Source: Takakia lepidozioides
Lineage: Eukaryota > Streptophyta > Takakiopsida > Takakiales > Takakiaceae
Assembly (NCBI GenBank): GCA_030704615.1
Contig: CM060731.1
Location: 39,496,001-39,556,000 of the forward strand
Length of the DNA stretch: 60,000 nucleotides
Reading direction: 5' to 3'
Shown: positions 11,101 to 20,089 of the stretch, one piece after another
How positions within the stretch are numbered: position 1 is the stretch's first letter
Layout: each line of letters starts with the position of its first letter
The notes under the pieces: generated by a model
Seen by the model: only the letters and a program-made list of their open reading frames with translations
What the model was told of the DNA's origin: nothing
Database searches by the model: none
Translations under genes and position numbers: made by a program

Positions 11101-13789
11101 CAGGAGCCACTGCCAAATTACCTTGGAAAGAAGCTCCTGTGTATGGACTTTTCAGGTGGGCGGGAAGCGGTGATCATTCCATGTACCAATGATGTGGATG
11201 AGGAGCCAGTGCCCATGCTTGAGTACATAACACAGTGCAGGTATGTGCTAGATGCTCTTCAGGCCAACACAATACGAGATGTTGGATTAGGTGCTATGAC
11301 AAAATCAGGTACCTGGAGGAAATGTATACTGAGAGAATCCATTCCTAGTATTGATTAAATGGAACCAGGTCAGTTTTTTCTTAAGATTTTGTTGATGGTG
11401 TGTGTTCATGCTATGGGCTGAGAAGAGTTCTTTTAAGTCATAGGCGACAGTCACCTGGTGTTCTGTTTGCTAGCTTTCCACCAAGTACAGACAAATTCGA
11501 GCCTCTCACCATTGTTCCAAGAGAGATGACGTTGGCCAATGCCAGTGTAAATGAGAGCTATTCCCCTAGTGGGTCATTGTTCCAAGTACTATGTTATGCA
11601 GTGACAATTAGTCAGAAGATACTACTTACAAGTTCCAGTGTAAGTTGACAACAAGTAAGGTAGACGTGGATGATGCATAGAAGCACCCACAGTGGCTGTG
11701 GTTTTTATATTGAGAGGGATGAATAATGGACGAACAGGATAGTTGTCTCATTGGCATTTGGCAGTCTTCTGGCTTTTCCTTGTGTTTCTGAGATCGATTT
11801 TTGTTGGGGACTGGAAGGTACCAAGGGCTGCCAGTGGGCTGTAGGGCAGGCGAACACCTCCCAGTCAAAAAACTCGCCAAGGCTTGTGACGGCTGTGCAA
11901 AGTTTGACCTCGATGATCCGGCAGCCCCTATTTCTGTACATGTTCCATTCCAGCACCGTGAGGAAGATGATCGTGAAGACTGGCAAAAGGAGCGCATGCA
12001 TGGGCGACTACCTTATGACCGTCATGCCCGGCTTCTGGTAATCTGTGGCACAAAGATTGCAAGGGCCCTTGCATACTTTTACATTCACTTATTCATGTTG
12101 ACAAGTGAGGTCAACACTGCTCTTAGGCTTCTAACACTTGAGGACAAGAGTGCATGCCACTGAGAGTGGAGATGAGGTGCAGGTGGGGAGTGACTACAAT
12201 GAACTGGTGGAATGCAACAGCCGGTGTGGCTGCGGTGCAGAGTGTATCAACTCCGAAATGCAGAAGGGGCTACGCATCCCACTTGAGATGTATAAAACCA
12301 ACAACAAGGGCTGGGCAGTTCGCACTCTTGAAGATATTCCCAGGTATATGTTGCTCTTTCTCTCCAATTTGTTTCGTCTCTGCTATGGATGGAGACTCTG
12401 CATCCTCCTGCACGAAGTCTTCATCCAGTTCAGGAACCTTAATGTGTGCAAGGGCACATAGCTGTGTCAGGCCTTGTGGTGCACCAGACACTGATGGATC
12501 CAATGGACGCATGATGACCTTTCACCTGAACTCTGTGATGGGCAGTCACTGCCCACATGTGTGAAAAGGTAGAGGGTGTAGTCAGCTATGTCCTGTTCAT
12601 ATTCTATTCACATTGGCATAGTATAGTATATTAGTACTATGCCCTCTACGATGGGCATAGTCACCATGAACTGCGCCGTCTACTCTACACCTTAGTATAT
12701 TAGAGTACATATTCATGTTGTCATGTTGAATAATTCACTGGCCAGTATTGCAAGGAGTCTATCTAACATCGCAAACTGGGAAGGGAACAGGGGGCGTTTT
12801 GTCATAGAGTATGTGGGAGAAATGCTGAACCAGGCGGAAGCCCATGAGCGCGGCTTAAAGTATGATGAAATAAAGCGCAGGTAAGGGTTTCCAGGGTTTG
12901 AATTTCTCCAATCCTTCATTTCGATGTTGGTAGTCGGTACAAATGTTGTTACCTGGGTTATGCAGCAGGGTAATAATCACATAGTCCTTACTTGATGGTC
13001 TGAATCAGTTTCGTTCTTGGTGTGTGGTGTTGGTGCCAGTTATTTGTATGATTTGGATTATCCGGAATCAAAGCGGAAACCCATATTCACTCTGGATGGC
13101 TTTCATGCTTCCAATGTGGCACGCTTCATTAATCACAGGTCTCTCTCTCTCTTTCTCTCAACCTTCCCACGGCACCTGCCCATTTGTAGCATCCTATTTA
13201 AGACAGCTCAAGCACGGGCTAGAGGGTTGGTGTCTACCTCCTGGGAAATGCACCAGTTTAAGCATCTGACAGCTGCCGGTCATGCTGTAGGTAGAAATGC
13301 TATGGAGTAGTAATTGCTATGACAATTGACCTCTTTGCCTAGTGGTTGCTCAAGAACAGCTTCTCACATGGTTAGGTTTTTGAATGCAGTTGTGATGCAA
13401 ATCTGAAAATATATCGAGTCTACACAGAGACCACATGTAAGTGGCTCTTCCACATTGGCATGTATGCCATGCGGGATATTGAAGCTGGTGAAGAGCTTTC
13501 TTATGACTACAACTATGGGAAGAGGCTTGACCGAAATATGCATGAGGATGGAACTGACATGGATTATGTACAGCGAGAATGTCAACTCAATTCATTCCCA
13601 GAGTTGGGAGAGAACAATGAGATTGACTCCACCCACATCAAATGCTACTGTGGGGCAAAGGGTTGTCGCCAGTGGCTTTGGAAACCTTGTTATGTGGAGA
13701 GTGATACGGAAGGGGAGGCAGAGACAGAGGGACAAAGAGAGAGGAGAGGCAATATGCTCGGACTAGCTGCTAGCCTGAAGGCGTGTTAA
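1238..13789 (+). CDS. SU(VAR)3-9-class SET-domain histone lysine methyltransferase, split gene (LOTUS and ePHD domains upstream)
   Basis: Predicted role: methylation of histone H3 (most likely Lys9) in nuclear heterochromatin. Catalytic exons, joined with agreeing phase: about 11131-11240, 11818-12037, 12183-12343, 12791-12880, 13040-13138 and 13390-13789. They give a Cys-rich pre-SET, a SET core (GWAVRTLEDIP, GRFVIEYVGEML, FINHSCDAN, GEELSYDYNYG) and a post-SET CYCGAKGCRQWLW. Upstream exons on the same strand encode a zinc finger (7.1-8.35 kb), Ser/Pro-rich linkers with SUMO-interaction-like motifs, duplicated Ser/Arg exons and two LOTUS domains (1.24-2.0 kb). I see no obvious gene boundary between them, but the LOTUS part could be a separate gene ending near 6.2 kb. 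Introns of 8.8-11.1 kb and 2.1-2.7 kb hold repeats. The catalytic module is near certain. Membership of the 5' third in the same transcript is inference. Confidence 0.8.
2721..2903 (+). CDS. Ser/Arg-rich exon, duplicate copy 1
   Basis: This is a 183-nt exon-like segment bounded by 'aacag|GC' and 'CG|gtatgt'. Read in the phase shared with copy 2 it gives a Ser/Arg/His-rich stretch containing 'SSHSRSPTSSEQRHTRHW' and 'QSVTPRAR'. Length is a multiple of three and the splice phases are symmetric, so it can be duplicated or skipped without frame damage. An in-frame alternative beginning at the ATG at 2627 reads through this region in another phase, so the exact exon start is uncertain. The composition suggests a disordered linker with SR-like phosphorylation sites. 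Confidence 0.5.
3072..3236 (+). CDS. Ser/Arg-rich exon, duplicate copy 2
   Basis: A 165-nt exon-like segment between 'cttcag|GC' and 'CG|gtaagt'. It resembles the 2721-2903 exon in DNA and in predicted peptide ('RSLHSTSPTCSESRHRRHR', 'QSVSPRGR'). The splice phases and intron starts (gtatgtggaggaagg against gtaagtgaaggaagg) also match, so the duplication included flanking intron. The next exon at 3375 begins with a related 'HTSDYPGC' motif (here 'HISENPSC'), implying a third, more diverged relative. Confidence 0.55.
3375..3854 (+). CDS. Ser-rich linker exon of the SET gene
   Basis: An open segment from 'ctgcag|GC' to a likely donor 'TCAG|gtgtgtc' near 3854. Its first residues resemble the start of the preceding duplicated exon. 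The rest is Ser/Pro-rich and probably disordered, without a recognised domain. It is placed in the gene by strand, splice phase and exon similarity only. Confidence 0.45.
4415..6180 (+). CDS. Large disordered linker exon with a SUMO-interaction-like motif
   Basis: The longest open segment of the gene (frame open 4414-6216), ending at a good donor 'GGCAAG|gtgtgc' near 6180. It encodes about 590 residues rich in Ser, Pro and acidic residues with no folded domain I recognise. Near its end lies 'VVVDLVDSDNEAAEG' (about 6062-6105), a hydrophobic stretch followed by acidic residues, the form of a SUMO-interacting motif. The acceptor is unclear: 'taag' at 4414 or 'cag' near 4453. It could be the last part of a separate upstream gene, since the ORF stops at 6216 if unspliced. 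Confidence 0.55.
6631..7235 (+). CDS. Acidic linker and first Cys cluster of the zinc-finger module
   Basis: The likely acceptor is 'tggtgcag|GAGGGTG' (6630) and the donor 'CAAGC|gtgagc' (7235/7236). The start contains 'FVDLSDSGSQTSDSED', a second SUMO-interaction-like motif with CK2-type Ser/acid sites. The end contains 'IKCDMCDKGPS' and 'WYSWCCG....DCTC', a Cys-rich cluster just before the ePHD-like finger. The exon ends in phase 2, matching the next exon at 7510. Confidence 0.65.
7510..8349 (+). CDS. Three exons encoding an extended-PHD-like zinc finger
   Basis: Exons at 7510-7588, 7778-7846 and 8114-8349 join in consistent phase with each other and with the preceding exon. The middle exon gives 'VYEGDGSLRMEMQMSAVQRS', and the third 'KCSDPECRGYGATLGC..RRCRKNFHYPCVDKL'. 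The C-x4-C ... G-A-x-x-G-C ... C-x3-FHYPC layout is that of the second half of an extended PHD (ePHD) finger, a histone or nucleic-acid reading module. A short A-run (about 8320-8332) encodes a Lys patch near the exon end. An ePHD next to a SU(VAR)3-9-type SET module is not an arrangement I know from angiosperm SUVH/SUVR proteins. Confidence 0.65.
8488..8780 (+). CDS. Linker exon with a third SUMO-interaction-like motif
   Basis: The frame is open from 8463 to a good donor 'CCAACAG|gtatgg' at about 8780. It includes a basic patch (EKKRRKHE) and 'VPVVDLSEDRSPVCQ' (about 8621-8660). The latter matches the 'VVDL[ST]-acid' form of known SUMO-interacting motifs. The acceptor position is uncertain because the nearest AG sites do not perfectly match the preceding phase. 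Confidence 0.5.
9190..9460 (-). mobile_element. Truncated LINE 3' end
   Basis: Starts with a diverged version of the 3'-end sequence seen at 33.3, 33.87 and 38.69 kb (here 'gtactcgtaaggcattgttt'). It then follows the same order of landmarks: 'agccttgtggccat', 'ttagttcgggtttt', 'atatcccttcacacaaac', 'tgctgtgtgtgatctgccca' and 'tttaggctcagcctcaaga'. It is 5'-truncated and antisense to the host gene, as usual for old LINE insertions. Confidence 0.7.
9593..10710. repeat. Direct pair of ~170-bp repeats in the SET-gene intron
   Basis: Segments starting 'ggtgcctacagttggtg' at about 9593 and 10541 match over roughly 170 bp ('gaaaatcatccaggcagac', 'ggctgaacctg.cataagag', 'gatgcttgccgccctgtggc'). Differences look like old divergence. 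Flanking parts (about 10310-10450 and 10830-10960) also share short motifs such as 'ccat.tagaaacaaaagc'. Probably fragments of one dispersed element; class unknown. Confidence 0.6.
11131..12037 (+). CDS. pre-SET exons
   Basis: Exon 11131-11240 encodes 'LLCMDFSGGREAVIIPC..DVDEEPVP', matching the entry to a pre-SET domain (a 'D-I-S-x-G-x-E ... N-D-V-D' pattern in SU(VAR)3-9 enzymes). It ends in phase 2 before gtatgt. Exon 11818-12037 restores phase exactly (R-Y-Q-G) and carries the Cys-rich part 'GCRAGEH' and 'KACDGCAK', then a polar insert and 'GRLPYD'. Pre-SET cysteines bind a zinc cluster that stabilises the SET fold. The insert makes this pre-SET longer and more divergent than the usual plant form. 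Confidence 0.75.
12183..13138 (+). CDS. SET-domain exons, N-terminal two thirds
   Basis: Exons 12183-12343, 12791-12880 and 13040-13138 join without frame conflict. They encode the last pre-SET cysteines (ECNSRCGCGAECINSE), then the cofactor-site motif 'NKGWAVRTLEDIPRGRFVIE', 'YVGEMLNQAEA', 'SYLYDLDY' and 'ASNVARFINH'. The cofactor S-adenosylmethionine binds GWxVR and the NHSC segment that continues in the next exon. Donors are gtatat, gtaagg and gtctct. Confidence 0.85.
12614..12642. other. Short inverted repeat in an intron
   Basis: 'ggcatagta' and 'tactatgcc' are arranged as arms around an AT-rich loop, with a further 'gggcatag' nearby. It lies in the intron between SET exons. No function is assigned. 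Confidence 0.3.
13390..13789 (+). CDS. SET C-terminus and post-SET exon (stop at 13787-13789)
   Basis: The acceptor 'aatgcag|TTGTGATG' completes the NHSCDAN motif. Then come 'GMYAMRDIEAGEELSYDYNYG', whose Tyr residues are catalytic, and the post-SET zinc motif 'CYCGAKGCRQWLW'. The invariant NHSCxPN has Ala for Pro (NHSCDAN), tolerated in some family members. A ~30-residue insert lies between SET and post-SET. The protein ends about 35 residues after post-SET with an acidic/basic tail. Confidence 0.85.
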
Positions 13790-14755
13790 AGTTGTGAATG
13801 CCATGGGTAAGCAAGAGGATGATGGATGGGATGTACATCGGAAGTGGGGATTAATTCTTGCAGATTATGCAAAAGTGCATTGTGTCATGATGTCAGGAGT
13901 GGGGAGAATGAAATGTAATTCTTGCAGATTATGCAGAAGTGCATTGTGTCATCATATTGTTGCACGCAGATAAAACACAAAGTCCATTTGTTGAGCCATG
14001 ATTGGAGTGCGGCACTGCAACTGGGTTTAAGCTCTTGCGCGTGCAGAAGAGTACCATGGTGGCCAGACTAGCAATTTGAGTGCTGGCCCAGGTCATGCTG
14101 GCACCTCTTGTGAAGAGTACTTAGTATGGACACTTACATGGGGCTTCGGAAATTGTCACTCCTCTCCACTCCAAATCCTCCATGATGCACCCAAATCAAT
14201 GGTCCATGCCCCAGTGGCAGTCGAATAAACCACACAGCATAGCTTCCAAGATAGGCTGAGTAGTTCATACCGAGGACTGTATGAAACAGGTTGTCAGCTT
14301 TCACGCAACATGTGCCAGGCCGTCAACCAGTTGTTATTCTTTGCCATTTGCATTGTTGTCAAACTATTGAGATTTTGTCAGAAGTCTTGTTGTTGATTCC
14401 ATGAAATAATCCAGTTCAGAAACTGGGCTCTCTTCCACTTTGAGCTTTTGAGTCTTGTGTGCTGCTGGTCTGGGTGGTAGCTGGGTTTCTCGTCTGCTTC
14501 TCTCTCCCTTTCTCTTTCTTGGCTCTGGATTTGTTTTCTCTCTCATGTTTTCTTCCATTTTGTCCCGCAAGCTCTATGAGCTTTCCAGGGACGTGATAAA
14601 GCACCATTTCATTTCATTTCTCTCTCTCTGTGCTTGGAATGGCAGGAGTACATTCTTCTCTCTCCCTCTCTCTCTCTCTCTCTGTCCGTGTGCAGGGAAT
14701 GGCACAAGTACATTCGCTGTCAGTTCCTTCTGCAGGTGAGAAGCCAAGAAAGAGT
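13790..14755. other. 3' flank of the SET gene; contains a dispersed repeat copy
   Basis: A directly repeated motif 'attcttgcagattatgca.aagtgcattgtgtcat' occurs at about 13853 and 13916 in the presumed 3' UTR. No further gene is seen. The part at about 14420-14640 is a member of a dispersed repeat, described separately. Confidence 0.4.
14420..14640 (-). repeat. Dispersed repeat, copy A
   Basis: On the minus strand this reads 'gaaatgaaatggtgctttat', then 'gtccctggaaagctcat' and 'gaagaaaacatgag'. The same order occurs on the plus strand at about 39440-39540 and 50040-50130. Three copies in 60 kb indicate an interspersed element. There is no coding capacity, so it may be a SINE or the end of a larger transposon. 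Confidence 0.55.
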
Positions 14756-14756
14756 T

Positions 14757-14940
14757 TGACTCTGACGGACGGCAACCTCCACACTGCTGATTCTGTTGAC
14801 GTACTCTGACGAACGGAAACCTCAACACTGCTGATTCTGTTGACGTACTCTGACGAACGGAAACCTCCACACTGCTGATTCCGTTGACGTACTCTGACGG
14901 ACGAAAACCGCAACTCTGCTGATTCCGTTGACGTACTCTC
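14757..14940. repeat. 44-bp tandem repeat, about four units
   Basis: The unit start 'gtactctgac' recurs at 14801, 14845, 14889 and 14933, an exact 44-bp period, and a partial unit precedes it. Each unit holds 'ggaaacctc.acactgctga' with a few substitutions. It lies in intergenic DNA; the units contain CG dinucleotides. Confidence 0.85.
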
Positions 14941-15390
14941 AAGTGGCGTCCGCGGATTGGAACTTCCGTTCCGTCCGACGGGAACGGGCGGCACGTGTGC
15001 TGTGAGTCAGCAGTCAACCCGCGAAACCCGAAAAGAATGTTTGAGGCAGTACCTACGATGCATTGTACAGAGACAGCCTATACTATATATTGCACACACA
15101 TGTATGTCACATAGTATGTCATGTACAATGTACAATACCGTATTCTCCGTGCGTGCGCTTGTCCGTATCGTACACCCTCAATCTCTCCGTATCGACGGGT
15201 CAGATTCGAAGTCCAGATTCGAGATACTGACCTAGTCTCGTAAAGATACTGTATATATGTATGTTGAGATACGGTAGTACCCAGGCGGCGAAACCAAATC
15301 CACTCGAGTTTTGCCCCGCCATTATTTTCGAGCAAATTATCAGACACTACTACATACTCATTTTATTTCATTTTACTTTTCTTGGATACA

Positions 15391-16188
15391 TTAACCCTTA
15401 AGTTCCCAAGCGACCTGAATCGGGTAACTTTGAATTTGCAGTTCGACCTAATTTTTGCAGATCTAATCTGATGGGCCCCACTCCTGAAGCTTTAATGACA
15501 AGGGATTTGTCTAGAGTATGATGCAAAAAACAAAATTAAAAAAAAACAAAAGCTAAGACCTACAAAAAATATCTTAGATCTCTCATTTACGTTTTGGGCT
15601 TGAAAAGGGCTTGTTGACCGCTGACGTGGCAGGTAAACAAGCCCAAAACAGATTGCACTCCAAAGGCCAATTTTGGCAGAAAATTAGCAGTTTTGGAAAA
15701 AGCACTTCACCTTGTGGTGTGTGAGCATTACATACACACATCCACCGTTGGCTTTTAAAAATTTTGTAGAAAAAAAAGTACTTCATTTGGAGGCAGATTT
15801 CAACCCCTAAGTGATTGCATGAATAGCAAGCATAGGTGAAAAAATCAGTTGGACCTGCAGGGGGTCATAGCCACTCCACTATTGATTTGGATAAAGCTAG
15901 CTTGATGCAAAATTGGATAAAGCTAGGTTATGATTTGGTCAAACCAATTTCTTTCTCACTTTTTCTTTGGGACCTGATATTTGAGGTCCGGGCCAACGCT
16001 ATAATCTCACAATGTGCACGGTGGACTTGGCTCATTTTTTGGTATGTCATGCATAAATGAGCTGGGCCCATTGCTGTAAGGCTGGAATCTGTGGATGATT
16101 TTTGGTAGGTTTCTAGGGGCAATTTACTGCAGCTGGGTACCCAAAATTGGTAAAATGTCAAAAAAGGGCTTGAGAACTTAAGGGTTAA
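15391..16188. mobile_element. Non-autonomous piggyBac-like element with TTAA target duplication
   Basis: Terminal inverted repeats of about 18 bp: the left end starts 'CCCTTAAGTTCCCAAGC' at 15395 and the right end closes 'GCTTGAGAACTTAAGGG' at 16184. Both are directly flanked by TTAA (15391-15394 and 16185-16188). TTAA duplication with CCC-initial termini is the piggyBac signature. The 790-bp interior has no substantial open frame, so the copy cannot move by itself. A Tc1-like (TA) or Harbinger-like (TTA) reading of the same ends fits the termini less well. Confidence 0.65.
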
Positions 16189-17483
16189 TATCTTTCTATT
16201 GCAAATTGTTTTATTTTTTTTATTATTCTTCTTTTTTAGTAAAGGGACAGTGTGATAGAAAAAAATAAAAAAATAAGATTACCTAAATTGTTTATTAATT
16301 TATCTTTTTATTTCTATATTTTTAAGGGAAACCTGCGAGCGACTGCCCACAATTCAGAGCCCTTGAGGAGGGGGGAAAATTAACCCCCTTTCACTTAAGG
16401 GCCATGGAGGCATTTTTGGGCTACATGAAAATAATTCTTATTTCCCAAAATATATTTTTCTTAAAAAATCCAATAAAGTTTTATGTAGAAAATATAAATT
16501 AAATATTTTTTTAATACAAAGGGAAATACTGTCCTCTGTTAATTAGAAAATAAAAATAAATAAAATAAGAACGATTACGCTGTGATTTCTCTTAAGGCAC
16601 TGCCCCGTTTCCCTTTTTTTCTTTTACCTCTCATGGATGAGACATTCATCCGCCTGTGGAGATGAAGGAAGGAGTGTATAGAAGGGCGGTGAAAAGCGGG
16701 CAGAGGGCAGCAGGGCGGGGAAAATCCGGCAGGCGGGCAGCAGGGCGGGCAGCAGGGCGGGCAGCAGGTGTGTGTGCCACGGCGTGCACGAGCGCATTCA
16801 GGAGGCAGGTGAGGTGCGGGGGAGGCAGAGCTGCACAGACAGCCATCCACAGCGCAACCCTGCCTTGCAACTCCCTTCACTTTCTCTCCTGACGACTCTT
16901 CTGCAACTCTGCTCCGCGCAGCTCTGCACCCGACAAGCAGTTTGCGAGCACGCAGAGGGAGGGAATTGCAGGGGGGGATTGGGGGTTCAGACTTCAGAAT
17001 CCATGCAAATTTGTGGGAGAAGTGGATGCTGGGTTTGCTCTGGGAGCTCTGGATGATCGGAGCATCTGCAGGATGTCTGCCACTCTGCCCCTCGTTGCTC
17101 ATGTGGTGTATGGTTGTGTGTGGGGTGGGGATGGCTTGGTGCTCTTGTGTGGTAACGGAGGCTCGCGGGTTTTGAGACCCGCTCGGTGCTTGTGTGGATG
17201 GTTCTGCCCCTGTGGCTCGCTAGGGTGTTGCAAGCATTGATGGAAACACAGGTGCTGGATCCACACTTTCCACCTCTATTAGCCGGATCGCAGAGCTACC
17301 CCGCTGTCTTGTGTGCGTTGTGGCTTGTGATTCTTTCTGTGCATTCGGCATCTCCTTGATGCCTGTGTTCCTGAATCTAGCCCACGCCATGCCTAACATC
17401 TCCCAGTGATGCCGCTCCCCCGCAGCGTGATTGCCACATTATCATTCACCGGGGCAGCCAAGCCCCAAGTCTGGTGATTTCCA
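16189..17483. other. AT-rich tract, GC-rich minisatellite and F-box gene leader
   Basis: 16190-16570 is AT-rich with homopolymers. 16690-16770 is a short GC-rich tandem repeat built on 'GGGCGGGCAGCA'. 16780-17483 is GC-richer and probably holds the promoter and 5' UTR of the F-box gene at 17484. The open frames here come from the low-complexity repeat. Confidence 0.5.
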
Positions 17484-20089
17484 ATGCCACCTCATCGCGA
17501 ATGCTGCAACGTAAATGGGTCGGGTGCTCTAACCCCTGCCATATCCGACGAGCCTGTGTCACCTGAGCCCGAATGTTACACCGTGGTGGGGAAGGCAAGT
17601 GCTGCACTTCTCAGCAAGGTGGGGTCACCTCCGCAAGAGTGCCGTGGTGTGTGTGGTGGGGGGCTCCCCATGCGCACACGCTTGCAGTCCCGGAGACTCC
17701 TGGAACAGCAGAAGCGGCAGCGCGAAGAGGAGAGGTGGCAGGCCAAAAATGAAGAAGAAAACGTTATGGAGCACTCTCTGCCCAACGAGATTCTTGAGCT
17801 CCTTCTAGTTCGGCTTCCATGGCGATGCTTGGTTCAGATGCGCTTGGTCTGTAAACGCTGGCGCGCCCTCCTTCTCTCCCCAAGCTTCCTCCACCTCCGC
17901 GGTCTTTCGGGGTACCACGAACCCTGGTTGTTTATTTTCAAGCCTGAATCTCGGGACAGCGAAGCTGCCATTCTGGCATATGACCCAGTGTTCAAAAAGT
18001 CTCAGTTCATAAGGGCACCAATCCTTGCAGGGCGCAATCACTATTCCCTGGTTGTTGGCGGAGGGTTGATATATCTGGTGGGTGGATGCTGCGCCACTTC
18101 AAGTGCCCTGGTGTACAACCCTGTAACCAATGCCTGGCGAGAGATGCCGCCCATGCACCATGCGCGTGATATGCCGGCGGTGGGCGTGATTGAAGAGAAG
18201 GCGGAACAGGTAGGCTTCATCTCTCTAACAGAGAAAAATTAATGCTGATTGTGGAACACAAACAGATATCGAGACTGATCTTGATGGTGAGCTCACTGCT
18301 ATCTGTTTTTGGCAGTGACTTATTAAATAAGTGTTGCAAACTAACTACAAGTTTTAAAAAGAAGTGGCCGCATCCAGTTGCCTGCTATAGAGCCTTCTTG
18401 TGTGTGCTTGCTACCCAGCCAGGGAGTGACAAGCGGAATTCAGAGAACCCTCCTGGGATTTCGTATGGCAATGACCAGACTGTGTCAGTCTTTGGGGAGA
18501 ACATGCACTGAGAAACCCTCTCTGCTCTTTTCCAGCTCAAAATAGGTAAGAGGGCATTGAAAAAGACTGCAATCCCCCGGGTTTTTTATATGCTCAGGCA
18601 AAAATTAGATCGTTGCAGGGTATGTGGATAAATGCATCAGATCCATCCAGCACATTGAAGTGTCCCTTCAGGAGACTAGATACACATGCAGTAACACAAA
18701 TTGCTGTGGGGACTCGTGTTTTCATGGTTAAGTATTTGAGACTGAAGTGAAGTGACTGTGAGCGTCTGTAACCAGGCAGAGCGACCCTGCTCTCACATAT
18801 ATAAATTTGAGGAGCAAGTTTCGCCTATTCGTCTTTGTTCCAAAACTGGAAGAACCATTCCATTTCCTCCAATATGACAGGTGTTTTTTCACACTGCTTG
18901 CAAGACAGAGGGGCTTCTCTCTTTCGGAGAGGCAAAACAATTACAGAATGAAATTACTGTCTGCCATTGCTCACCATAGACTGTGAAATGAGTTCCTCAC
19001 AAACCAAATGGAATGTGAAGTGCCTAGAATTTTTATAGGGATGCTCTCAGGAGACAACAAAAGATCCTGCAGTCGAGGGTCCTCCCTGGGGACTTCTTGG
19101 CCTTTCCTTATCTTGAGTGGGAATTACCAACCTACCTCGAGAGTGCATTCAATTAGCATTCTTTTCATAACTACCGTCCCATTTTGCTAGTGAAAAGTTA
19201 CTTATCCATTGTCCATGGAGCATTCCTTTCAGCTCTGAATGTGAAGATATGATCATATTATCATACTTCCACTCCTGTTGTCAAATGGCATAATGTCAAA
19301 ATGTGATTAACAGCTGCTACCACATGGTGTTTCATACTAATGACAACTGTCTGGCATTGATGTCCTCGTCCTGTCCGTTCTGTGGACATATTTGATTCAC
19401 ACGCTCAATGAGACTGAATGGTGGAAATGATCTGGCAGGTTGGAGGAGAGAGGGGGGTAAGACGCGGCAAGCTGATTGTAGCGGGAGGAAAGGGAATGTC
19501 AAAACGGAGCCTCTATTCTGCTGAGGTCTATGATCCAGTGACCAATCGTTGGAGCAACGTCAGAAGCCTACCGCCTTCATTTCGCGAGGTCCGCTATGGT
19601 GCTGTGCATAATGGAAAGCTTCTGGTTTACTCACGAAGACTCAATCTCATCAATGAGGTGGCAGCTTATGACATGGAACGTGGCGATTGGTCCCGACTGC
19701 CTATGACCCACAACTCTGCAGCTCCTCCCCGATATCACCACTTCCACTTAGTTTCATGTGGGGGCAAACTCTTCAAAGTGGAGGATGGGCCTCACATGAA
19801 AGAGGAGACTTCAATCAGTGTGTGGAAATTGGAAGAGTCCAAAATGGAATGGGTTGAGGTGGCACCGATCCCCCCCTTGGAAAAGGGAACATGGCTCTGG
19901 TACATTGGGTGTGTTGCAGGAGCAGACCAACAATGCCTTATATATTTATATGAGGTTAACTATCCCAATCTGATGAGCATTCGCTGCTGTGTATGTGATC
20001 TAGGAGCTGGCCGTGCACAGTGGCAATGGATCACTGATATGCCTTACATGGTCCACCCCAACGACCTTACTGCAATTGTTCAACTGTAA
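17484..20089 (+). CDS. F-box/kelch-repeat protein, two exons
   Basis: Exon 1 (17484-18209) begins at an ATG and ends 'GAACAG|gtaggc'. Exon 2 (19439-20089) begins after 'ctggcag' and ends at TAA. The product of about 458 residues has a ~90-residue N-terminal extension with a basic coiled region (LEQQKRQREEER). An F-box follows at about 94-140 ('LPNEILELLLVRLPWRCLVQ', 'RLVCKRWRALL'), then kelch blades ('LIYLVGGC', 'ALVYNPVTNAWREMPPMHHA', 'LIVAGGKG', 'AEVYDPVTNRWSNV'). F-box proteins link the SKP1-CUL1 E3 ligase to substrates; the kelch propeller would bind the target, which is unknown. The 1.2-kb intron has no coding signal. A close relative lies convergently at 22.2-23.6 kb, but the two are diverged. 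Confidence 0.85.

Larger units (their letters stand above)
8781..11130. other. Repeat-filled intron of the SET gene
   Basis: About 2.3 kb without coding signal between the linker exon and the pre-SET exon. It contains an antisense LINE 3'-end fragment (about 9190-9460) and two copies of a ~170-bp repeat (about 9593-9760 and 10541-10710). The open frames here are translations of these repeats. Confidence 0.6.

Noticed and set aside
12614-12660. Palindrome as a microRNA precursor
   Set aside because: The arms are only about 9 bp, far too short for a plant miRNA hairpin.
14757-14940. Possible CRISPR-like array
   Set aside because: The whole 44-bp unit is repeated with no variable spacers, and the genome is eukaryotic.
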